Shown piece by piece: positions 57,564-64,000 of a stretch of 64,000 nucleotides of DNA (position 1 is its first letter; each line of letters begins with the position of its first letter). Origin of the DNA: an uncultured Paracoccaceae bacterium (GTDB lineage Bacteria; Pseudomonadota; Alphaproteobacteria; Rhodobacterales; Rhodobacteraceae); contig CANNFA010000003.1 of assembly GCA_947503765.1 (NCBI GenBank), positions 310,001-374,000 of the forward strand. Direction: 5' to 3'. Both the position numbers and the translations under genes were made by a program. Below the pieces are notes generated by a model. It did no database searches. It had not been told where the DNA came from and worked only from the letters and a program-made list of their open reading frames with translations.

Positions 57564-60071
57564 ATGCCGCGACTGCACCCCGTCCTGATCGCGGCAATCG
57601 CGCTGGCCGCCCTGCCCTTCGTGCTGATCACGCTGGGCCTGACCACCACCTCGGCCGCCGAAGTCGTCATCTACGCGCTGGCGGCGATGGGGCTGAACCT
57701 GCTGGTCGGCTATACCGGGCTGGTCTCCTTCGGCCATGGCGCGTGGTTCGGGCTTGGCGCCTACACGGCCGGGCTGGTGGCACTGCAATTGCCCGGCACC
57801 CCCTTTTTCCTGCCGATCCTTGCGGGTCTGGCGTTGACGGTATTGGTGTCGGCCGGTTTCGGCGTGCTGATGCTCAGGCGCAGCGGGATCTACTTTTCCC
57901 TGATGACATTGGCCCTGTCGGCGCTGGCCTTTACCGTCGCCTTCCGCTGGACATCCCTTACCGGGGGCGAGAACGGGCTTGGCGGCATCCAGCGCCCGAC
58001 CTGGGGCAGCGTCGACCTGAACGATGGCTGGGCCTTCTACTGGATCGTCGCCGTCATCGCGCTGTGCGTCCTGTTCGTGACATGGCGGATGGTGAACGCG
58101 CCGCTGGGCACCGTGCTGGAAGCCATCCGCGAGAACGAGCCGCGCGCCACCGCGCTTGGCTATGACGTCGTGCGCTACAAGCTGGCCGCGTTCGTGCTGT
58201 CGGCCAGCATCGCCGCGCTGGCCGGATCGCTGTTGCTGTTCAAGAACCGCCTGACCTCGGCCGAGCCGATGTCGGTGGTGTTCTCGGGCGAGTTGCTGGC
58301 GATGGTGGTCATCGGCGGCATGCGCGGTTTTCTCGGCCCGGCGCTGGGCGCGCTGTTCTACATCCTGTTCCGCGAATACCTGTCGATCTATACCGACAAC
58401 TGGCTGCTGTGGTTCGGCCTGATCTTCATGGGCTTCGTCTTTTTCGCCCGCGAGGGGCTGGTCGGGATCGGCCGCCAGCTTGCCGAGCGCCTGTTTCCCG
58501 GCCCCGAAACCGGCGCCGCCATGGCCGAGCGCAAGGCCGAGGTCATGGACCTGCCGCCGATGCTCAGGCGCTCCCCCGAGGACGGCGCCGTTCTGGAGGC
58601 GCGCGGCCTTGGCAAGTCGTTCGGTGCCTTCCGGGCCGTGGACGACGTGAACCTCAAGGTGATGGACCGCACCTTTCATTCGCTGATCGGGCCGAACGGG
58701 GCGGGCAAGACGACAACCTTCAACCTGCTGACCGGCATGCTGGACGCCGACGAGGGCGCCGTCACGCTGGGCGGGGTCGATCTTGCCGGCGTATCGGCGG
58801 CGCGGGCGGCACAGATGGGCATCGGCCGATCCTTTCAGATCACCAGCCTGTTTCCCGACCTGACCGTGCGCGAGAACCTGCGCCTGTCGGTACAGGCCAG
58901 CCATGCAGCGCGCCTGAACCCGTGGAAGCCGGCCGCCGGGTTCAAGGATATCGAGGAAGAGACGGATCTCATGCTGCGCTGGGCCGGCCTGGCGGGCATG
59001 GACAACGCGCGCGCATCGTCGCTGTCCTATGGCGGGCAGCGGCTTCTGGATCTCGCGCTGGCATTGGCATCGCGGCCGCGCATCCTGCTGGCCGACGAGC
59101 CGCTGGCCGGCCTGTCCGTGGCCGAACGCAAACGGGTCGGCGACCTGCTGAAACAGGTGTCGCAATCCCTGCCGGTGCTTCTGGTCGAGCATGACATCGA
59201 CCGGGTTTTCCGCCTGTCGGACCATGTCACCGTCATGAACGAGGGCCGCGTGCTGATCGACGGAGCCGTGGCAGAGGTGCGCGACGACGCCCGCGTGCGC
59301 GAGATCTATATCGGCTCGGGCACGACCGAAGTCGCCAAGATGGCGCATCACAAGGTCTCTGACCGGGTTCTTGCGCAGGTGCGGGACATGAATGTCCATT
59401 ATGGCAAAAGCCATATCCTGCAGGATGTCAGCTTTGATATCCGCGAGGGCGAGATACTGGCGCTGCTGGGACGCAACGGCGCGGGCAAGTCCACGCTTCT
59501 GAAAGGCATACTGGGGATCGCGCCGGTCACATCCGGGTCGATCGAACTGGCCGGACAGCAACTGGCCGGGATGGAGCCTGCATATATCGCCCGCGCGGGC
59601 GTCGGCTACGCGCCCCAGGGTCGCGGTCTGTTCGCGGGCATGACGGTGCGGCAGAACCTCGAACTCGGGCGCCTGCGCCGGCGCACGGGCGCCGGGACGC
59701 ATTGGTCCGAGGAAGAGATCCTGGAGTTCTTCCCGCGCCTTGGCGAACGGATGGACACCGATGCCGACCAGTTGTCGGGGGGCGAGCAGCAGATGGCCGC
59801 CGTCGCGCGCGCCTTGTCGGGCGACACGCGGCTGCTCTTGCTGGACGAGCCGTTCGAGGGGCTGGCCCCGGCAATCGTCGAACAGCTCTTCGTCAGTTTC
59901 GACCGCCTGCGCGACAAGCTGTCCATCGTGATCGTCGATCACAACCTGGATCTGGCGCTGGCGCTGTCGGACCGGACGGTCGCGCTTGAACAGGGGCGCG
60001 TGTTCCACGAAGGTCCGTCCCGGGAACTGGCCGAAGACATCGAACTGCGCCGCAAGGTTCTTTGGCTGTAA
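57564..60071 (+). CDS. LivM-LivG-LivF fusion: permease and two ATPases in one chain
   Basis: An 835-residue triple fusion. Residues about 1-310 are LivM (MGLNLLVGYTGLVSFGHGAW, EAIRENEPRATALGYDVVRY). Residues about 345-590 are LivG: Walker A GPNGAGKTTTFN near 375, signature LSYGGQ, Walker B ILLADEPLAGL and H-loop LLVEHDI. Residues about 595-835 are LivF: Walker A GRNGAGKSTLLK near 636, LSGGEQQMA and LLLLDEPFEGLA. The joins are SPEDGAVLEARGLGKSFG and MAHHKVSDRVLAQV. The frame is uninterrupted and starts 4 bp after livH. Three-way fusions are less common than LivM-LivG ones, and the order fixes one LivG to one LivF. Confidence 0.92.
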   Translation: MPRLHPVLIAAIALAALPFVLITLGLTTTSAAEVVIYALAAMGLNLLVGYTGLVSFGHGAWFGLGAYTAGLVALQLPGTPFFLPILAGLALTVLVSAGFGVLMLRRSGIYFSLMTLALSALAFTVAFRWTSLTGGENGLGGIQRPTWGSVDLNDGWAFYWIVAVIALCVLFVTWRMVNAPLGTVLEAIRENEPRATALGYDVVRYKLAAFVLSASIAALAGSLLLFKNRLTSAEPMSVVFSGELLAMVVIGGMRGFLGPALGALFYILFREYLSIYTDNWLLWFGLIFMGFVFFAREGLVGIGRQLAERLFPGPETGAAMAERKAEVMDLPPMLRRSPEDGAVLEARGLGKSFGAFRAVDDVNLKVMDRTFHSLIGPNGAGKTTTFNLLTGMLDADEGAVTLGGVDLAGVSAARAAQMGIGRSFQITSLFPDLTVRENLRLSVQASHAARLNPWKPAAGFKDIEEETDLMLRWAGLAGMDNARASSLSYGGQRLLDLALALASRPRILLADEPLAGLSVAERKRVGDLLKQVSQSLPVLLVEHDIDRVFRLSDHVTVMNEGRVLIDGAVAEVRDDARVREIYIGSGTTEVAKMAHHKVSDRVLAQVRDMNVHYGKSHILQDVSFDIREGEILALLGRNGAGKSTLLKGILGIAPVTSGSIELAGQQLAGMEPAYIARAGVGYAPQGRGLFAGMTVRQNLELGRLRRRTGAGTHWSEEEILEFFPRLGERMDTDADQLSGGEQQMAAVARALSGDTRLLLLDEPFEGLAPAIVEQLFVSFDRLRDKLSIVIVDHNLDLALALSDRTVALEQGRVFHEGPSRELAEDIELRRKVLWL

Positions 60072-60083
60072 GGAGAGGCAGGC

Positions 60084-61010
60084 ATGTCGAACAGGATTGC
60101 AATCATCGGGGCAGGTCTGATCGGGCGATCCTGGGCCGTGGTCTTTGCCCGCGCCGGAATGGACGTGGCCGCATGGGACCCCGACGCCGGCACCCGCGCG
60201 CGGCTGGACGACGATATCGCGGCGATGCTGCGGGATGCGTCCGTGCCGGATGCGCGCAATGTCGCGGCGCGGATCGCGGGGGCGGAGACCCTCGAACAGG
60301 CGCTGGACGGCGCCGACCTGGTGCAGGAAAACGGGCCGGAAAAGATCGAGGTCAAGCGCGAGTTGTTCGCGCGGCTCGACGCGGCGGCCGCGCCGGGCAC
60401 GATCCTCGCGTCCTCCAGCTCGGCGCTGGTGCCGTCGCTGTTCTCGGGCGCCCTGCCCGGCGCCGCGCGGTGCCTGGTCGCGCATCCGGTCAACCCGCCG
60501 CATCTGGTTCCGGTGGTCGAACTGTGCCCGTCCCCGGCCACGGCGCCCGAGGTGATGGACAGGGCCGAGGCGATCTATCGCGCCGCCGGCCAGGTTCCGG
60601 TGCGCCTGACGCGGGAAATCGACGGCTTCGTGCTGAACCGCCTTCAGGCCGCGCTGGTGGCCGAGGCGCTGCGGCTGGTCTCGGACGGGATCGTGGATGT
60701 GCAGGGGCTGGACGATACCGTTCGCCACGGGCTGGGCCGGCGCTGGGCGTTCATGGGCCCGCTTGAGACGATATCGCTCAACGCCCCCGGCGGGGCGCCC
60801 GATTACATCGCCCGCTATGGCGCGGCGCTGGGAAAACTGGCACAGGATGCCGCGGGCGCCGAAGCCTTCACCGCCGAGGCCGCGCAAGAGGTGGCGGCGG
60901 CATTCCCGGCCCTCGACACCGAAGCGGCGATCCGCGCGCGGCAGGACTGGCGCGACGGCGAGTTGGGCGCGCTGGCCGCACATCTGAACGCAAGCAAGGC
61001 AAGGACCTAG
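60084..61010 (+). CDS. Lambda-crystallin-type 3-hydroxyacid dehydrogenase
   Basis: A 308-residue NAD-dependent dehydrogenase of the 3-hydroxyacyl-CoA dehydrogenase family. The Rossmann motif is IAIIGAGLIGRSWAVVFARA; LASSSSALVPSLFS follows, with VAHPVNPPHLVPVVELCPSP, GFVLNRLQAAL and GRRWAFMGPLETISLNAPGG. It resembles CRYL1 (L-gulonate dehydrogenase) and carnitine-dehydrogenase-like enzymes, acting on free hydroxy acids, more than FadB. It probably oxidises the imported beta-hydroxy acid to a beta-keto acid. BKACE, its likely partner, starts 3 bp after it. Confidence 0.87.
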   Translation: MSNRIAIIGAGLIGRSWAVVFARAGMDVAAWDPDAGTRARLDDDIAAMLRDASVPDARNVAARIAGAETLEQALDGADLVQENGPEKIEVKRELFARLDAAAAPGTILASSSSALVPSLFSGALPGAARCLVAHPVNPPHLVPVVELCPSPATAPEVMDRAEAIYRAAGQVPVRLTREIDGFVLNRLQAALVAEALRLVSDGIVDVQGLDDTVRHGLGRRWAFMGPLETISLNAPGGAPDYIARYGAALGKLAQDAAGAEAFTAEAAQEVAAAFPALDTEAAIRARQDWRDGELGALAAHLNASKART

Positions 61011-61013
61011 GCC

Positions 61014-61946
61014 ATGGCAACGAAACGCAAGACAATCATCACCTGCGCGGTCACCGGCGCGATCCACACGCCCTCGATGTCCGCGCATCTGCCCGTCACC
61101 GCGCAGCAGATCGCCGATGCCGCCATCGGCGCCTACGAGGCGGGCGCCGCGATCGTGCACCTGCATGCCCGCAACCCCGAGGATGGCAGCCCCGACCAGA
61201 CGCCCGAGGCGTTCGAGCCCTTCCTGCGCGTCATCAAGCAGCGCGCCGAATGCGTGGTCAACATCACCACCGGCGGCGCGCCCACGATGAGCATCGCCGA
61301 ACGCATCCGCCCGGCCGAAACGTGGCAACCGGAAGTCGCGTCGCTGAACATGGGCACGATGAATTTCGGTCTGTTCCCGATGCTGGCGCGGTTCGAGGAC
61401 GACCTGAAACACCAGTGGGAACGCGACTACCTGTCGAACCGGAACATCGTCTTTCGCAACACCTTCGGCGATATCGAACATATCCTGACGACGCTGGGCG
61501 CCAATGGCACGCGGTTCGAATTCGAATGCTACGACACCTCGCACCTCTACAACCTGAAGTATTTCCTGGACGCCGGCATCGTGAAGCCGCCGTTGTTCAT
61601 CCAGACGGTGTTCGGGCTGATGGGCGGCATCGGCGCGCATCCCGAGGATGTGGCCCACATGAAGCGCACAGCCGACCGGCTGTTCGGCGATCAGTACCGC
61701 TGGTCGGTGCTGGGCGCGGGGAAGAACCAGCTGAATATCGCCGCGATATCGGCGGCGATGGGCGGGCATGTGCGCGTCGGGCTGGAGGATTCGCTTTGGG
61801 CCGGGCCGGGCAAGCTGGCGACGAGCAACGCCCAGCAGGTCGCGGCGGTCCGGCAGATCATCGAAGGGCTGGGGCTGGAGGTCGCCACCCCGGACGACGC
61901 GCGCGAGATACTGGAGCTGAAAGGCCCGGACCGCGTGGCATTCTAG
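61014..61946 (+). CDS. BKACE (beta-keto acid cleavage enzyme, DUF849)
   Basis: A 310-residue TIM-barrel enzyme of the BKACE/Kce family. Metal ligands are in AIVHLHARNPEDG (HxH), and FGLMGGIGAHPEDVAHMKRT and HVRVGLEDSLWAGPGKLATS (Glu of the zinc/active site) are typical. It joins a beta-keto acid to acetyl-CoA and gives acetoacetate plus a CoA ester. Together with the preceding dehydrogenase and the importer this defines a pathway for a beta-hydroxy acid; its identity is not set. Confidence 0.9.
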   Translation: MATKRKTIITCAVTGAIHTPSMSAHLPVTAQQIADAAIGAYEAGAAIVHLHARNPEDGSPDQTPEAFEPFLRVIKQRAECVVNITTGGAPTMSIAERIRPAETWQPEVASLNMGTMNFGLFPMLARFEDDLKHQWERDYLSNRNIVFRNTFGDIEHILTTLGANGTRFEFECYDTSHLYNLKYFLDAGIVKPPLFIQTVFGLMGGIGAHPEDVAHMKRTADRLFGDQYRWSVLGAGKNQLNIAAISAAMGGHVRVGLEDSLWAGPGKLATSNAQQVAAVRQIIEGLGLEVATPDDAREILELKGPDRVAF

Positions 61947-62080
61947 GGTTTACCGGCCGGAAGCTCACAACCTCACCCGCGCACCGATTGCCAATGCGGC
62001 TGCTGCGCCCGCCCCGCTAGGGATGGGCTTGTTGCCCCCCGGGCGAAGTGGCACAAGCTCTGATCACTTGACGCTTTTGG

Positions 62081-62749
62081 GTGGGTATCGCCTTGAGTTT
62101 TCTTTCGGTCACGTCCGTCCCGAAGCTCGGATGGAGCTCGCCCAGGGCTTTCACCTTGAAACCGCCCCTGCCCTCGGCCGCGTTTCTCGTCCTTGGCCTG
62201 GTGGTCTTCGGCCTCGGAGAGGTGATGCTGGTCAGCGCGGGTGTCGGCGTAAGCCCCTGGACCGTGTTCGCCGAGGGGGTGACCAATGTGACAGGCTGGA
62301 GCCTGGGATTCTCGACCTTCATCATCAGCGTGTCCATCCTGCTGCTCTGGATACCGCTCAGGCAGAAACCCGGCATGGGCACGATCCTGAACGCGATCAT
62401 AATCGCGTTGGTGCTTGAATTCGTGCTGCCCTACATGCCCAGGTTCGAAACCTATGTCGCCAATGCCCTGCTTGCCCTGACCGGGGTGTTCGTGACCGGG
62501 TTCGGCGGGGCGATCTACCTGATCGCAAACCTCGGCCCCGGCCCCAGGGATGGGCTCATGACCGGGCTTCAGGCCGTCACGCATCAACCCATTGCGCTGG
62601 TGCGCACATGTCTTGAATTGACCGTCATCGCGATCGGCTGGGCCCTGGGCGGCACGCTTGGCCTTGGCACGATCTTCTTTGCGCTGGGTATCGGGCCAGC
62701 AATGGCAATCGGGATGCAAGTTCTGCAATTGCGCAGCGCCGTGCGCTGA
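62081..62749 (+). CDS. YczE/YitT-like membrane protein
   Basis: A 222-residue integral membrane protein with about five helices: FLVLGLVVFGLGEVMLVSAG, GVSPWTVFAEGV, FIISVSILLLWIPLRQKPGM, ILNAIIIALVLEFVLPYMPR and GFGGAIYLIANLGPGPRDGL. The GLGVSPW-like and GxGPRDGL motifs fit the YczE family, of unknown function. The start (GTG at 62081) is uncertain; a TTG at 62093 is also possible. It is 134 bp behind BKACE, with no terminator seen between them, so it may or may not be part of that operon. Confidence 0.75.
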   Translation: MGIALSFLSVTSVPKLGWSSPRAFTLKPPLPSAAFLVLGLVVFGLGEVMLVSAGVGVSPWTVFAEGVTNVTGWSLGFSTFIISVSILLLWIPLRQKPGMGTILNAIIIALVLEFVLPYMPRFETYVANALLALTGVFVTGFGGAIYLIANLGPGPRDGLMTGLQAVTHQPIALVRTCLELTVIAIGWALGGTLGLGTIFFALGIGPAMAIGMQVLQLRSAVR

Positions 62750-62967
62750 TCGCCGCCGGAGCTGGGGGCGGGCGGTTCCATGTGCCGGGCCAGGCGGATG
62801 ACCCCGGTCGGTGTATCGAGCCCCCGAAGCGCGGCGCGTTTTGACATCCCGCAACCGCCCTGCCGCTGCAAGCGCGTTTGTCGCCACCCGGCATGCCGCG
62901 GGCCTTCCGGTTGCGAAAGCGTTCCGATTGCCGCAAGGGTCGACGCAGGAAATAACTGGCGCACCCG

Positions 62968-64000
62968 ATGTCCCTTTTCGACCGATCAGGCCTTTATGCG
63001 CTGCCCCTGCTTTTGGGGTTGCTGTTCTTCGCCACGTCGCTGACCCCCACCCTGATCCCGCGCGACTGGGTGACGCAGGGGGTCTTGGGCGGTGTGGTCA
63101 TGGGGGCGGGCTACCTGATCGGGCGGCTGGGCGTGGCGATCTGGCGGTTGATGGAGTTTCCGGAGCCGGGCGCGAAAACCCGGTGGATCGCGCGGGCGGT
63201 CTTCGGGGTGCCGGTCCTGGCGACAACGGCGCTGTGCCTGTGGGAGGCGCGCGATTGGCAAAACGGCATCCGCCTGCGCATGGGGATGGATCCGCTCGAC
63301 AGCGCGCATGCCTTGCGGATCGTCGTGCTTGCGCTGGCGGTGTTCGCGGTGCTGGTTCTGATCGGCTACGCGCTGCAATGGCTGTTCGACGTGGTCCGGT
63401 TCCGGCTGTACCGCTACCTGCCTGCGCGCACGGCGAATGTGGCCGGTTTCCTTCTATCCGGGTTCGTGGTGCTGATCGTGACCCGCGACGGCGTGCTGGA
63501 CCGGGTCATCACCGCACTGGACGAGTCCGTTACCGTGGCGCAGAACCTGTTCGACACGGCCCCGCCCGTTCCGGACGGGCTGGTCACGGGCGGCCCGGGA
63601 TCCCTGGTGGATTGGGGCGCGCTTGGCGATCCGGGGCGCGACTATGTCACCACCGGCCCGACTGCCGAGCAGATCGCCGCGTTCACGGGGCGCCCGGCCC
63701 TTGATCCGATCCGCGTCTATGTGGGCCGCGCGCAGGGCGAGACGCCGCGGGACCGCGCCGATATCGCGCTGGCCGAATTGATCCGACAGGGCGGATTCGA
63801 CCGCGAGGTGATGATTGTCGCGTTGCCGACGGGGACCGGATGGCTCGACCCGGGATCCGTGGACACGGTCGAATACATGCATGGCGGCGACATCGCCACC
63901 GTGGCTGTGCAGTATTCCTACCTGCAATCGCCCCTTGCGCTGATCCTCGAGACGAATTCCGGCCTCGATCAGGCGACCGCCCTGATCGATACGCTGCACA
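62968..64000 (+). CDS. Alpha/beta-hydrolase family membrane protein, 3' end outside window
   Basis: The frame opens at 62968 and runs without a stop off the right edge (344 codons). It starts MSLFDRSGLYALPLLLGLLF, with four or five membrane helices to about residue 180, then a soluble domain (LVDWGALGDPGRDYVTTGPT, DPIRVYVGRAQGETPRDRAD, MIVALPTGTGWLDPGSVDTV and AVQYSYLQSPLALILE). This order (membrane N-terminal part plus PTGTGW-containing domain) matches the alpha/beta-hydrolase family known as Abhydrolase_9. Enzymatic role is unknown. The catalytic serine may lie beyond the edge. Confidence 0.8.
   Translation, partial: MSLFDRSGLYALPLLLGLLFFATSLTPTLIPRDWVTQGVLGGVVMGAGYLIGRLGVAIWRLMEFPEPGAKTRWIARAVFGVPVLATTALCLWEARDWQNGIRLRMGMDPLDSAHALRIVVLALAVFAVLVLIGYALQWLFDVVRFRLYRYLPARTANVAGFLLSGFVVLIVTRDGVLDRVITALDESVTVAQNLFDTAPPVPDGLVTGGPGSLVDWGALGDPGRDYVTTGPTAEQIAAFTGRPALDPIRVYVGRAQGETPRDRADIALAELIRQGGFDREVMIVALPTGTGWLDPGSVDTVEYMHGGDIATVAVQYSYLQSPLALILETNSGLDQATALIDTLH

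Noticed and set aside
60084-61010. Carnitine dehydrogenase
   Set aside because: The sequence looks closer to lambda-crystallin/gulonate dehydrogenase than to Pseudomonas CdhA as I recall it, and no carnitine-specific gene is nearby. Kept as one option only.
56703-61769. An antisense open frame of about 1,690 codons opposite the liv/BKACE genes
   Set aside because: It lies opposite well-supported genes with conserved motifs; the translation is rich in His/Arg/Gln with no domain. GC-rich DNA easily keeps such frames open.
62841-62846. TTGACA hexamer as promoter of the right-edge hydrolase gene
   Set aside because: No convincing -10 at 16-18 bp and the distance to the start is long; too weak to call.

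Overview
The window is about 64 kb of GC-rich DNA in which almost every base is coding, with many ATGA stop/start overlaps. The gene content (two-subunit transhydrogenase, TTT and branched-chain ABC importers, a CtrA-type box, BKACE and lambda-crystallin-type dehydrogenase genes, creatinase, short GC-rich intergenic repeats) fits an alphaproteobacterium of the Rhodobacteraceae/Roseobacter type. The species cannot be told from the window. I saw no tRNA, rRNA, CRISPR array or intact insertion sequence.

Left end (1-7.4 kb): a TctCBA tripartite tricarboxylate-type importer followed by a TetR regulator and a sugar-phosphate-isomerase-like enzyme, all on the minus strand behind a perfect 18-bp palindrome. 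Next are a MarR regulator divergent from a small membrane protein and a cytochrome b561, with two tandem MarR-like palindromes between them, and then a creatinase.

7.4-27.3 kb: the most interesting region, a type II secretion (T2SS) locus in two halves. Minus-strand gspH-I-J-K-(78-aa ORF)-L-M-N and plus-strand gspC-D-E-F enclose a rhomboid protease that looks like rhombosortase, a large secreted protein (CLCA-like HEWGH metalloprotease part plus VWA domain) with a GlyGly-CTERM sorting tail, an exported protein of unknown function, a polytopic membrane protein and a TPR-like lipoprotein. The arrangement suggests that the substrate, its sorting/processing protease and its secretion machine are encoded together. 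No gspG or gspO is visible. Just after gspF lies a glycosyltransferase with an N-terminal MshEN (c-di-GMP-binding type) domain, preceded by a CtrA-consensus box, which suggests c-di-GMP and cell-cycle control of a surface polysaccharide.

27-53.7 kb: mostly housekeeping and general metabolism. It holds a GntR regulator, a pyrimidine nucleotidase, a Ubi-type hydroxylase, a lipoprotein, moaA, a DXD glycosyltransferase, an M20 amidohydrolase, an ornithine-decarboxylase-type enzyme with a structured leader, pntAB, a DUF2235 hydrolase running in frame into a membrane methyltransferase, an orphan form-II CoxL-like molybdenum hydroxylase, a DUF3592 protein, valS, a HisC-like aminotransferase, a class V aminotransferase, a tyrosine phosphatase next to an MsbA-like ABC exporter, a TIGR04283-like glycosyltransferase and ygfZ. 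Four copies of a GGGGGGC-hairpin repeat and two copies of a ~115-bp palindromic element lie between genes.

53.7-64 kb: a catabolic unit. GntR plus an SDR dehydrogenase diverge from a branched-chain-type ABC importer whose permease LivM and ATPases LivG and LivF are fused into one 835-residue protein. These are followed by a lambda-crystallin-type 3-hydroxyacid dehydrogenase and a BKACE enzyme. Together they suggest uptake of a beta-hydroxy acid, oxidation to the beta-keto acid and thiolase-like cleavage with acetyl-CoA. The right edge holds a YczE-like membrane protein and the start of an alpha/beta-hydrolase gene.
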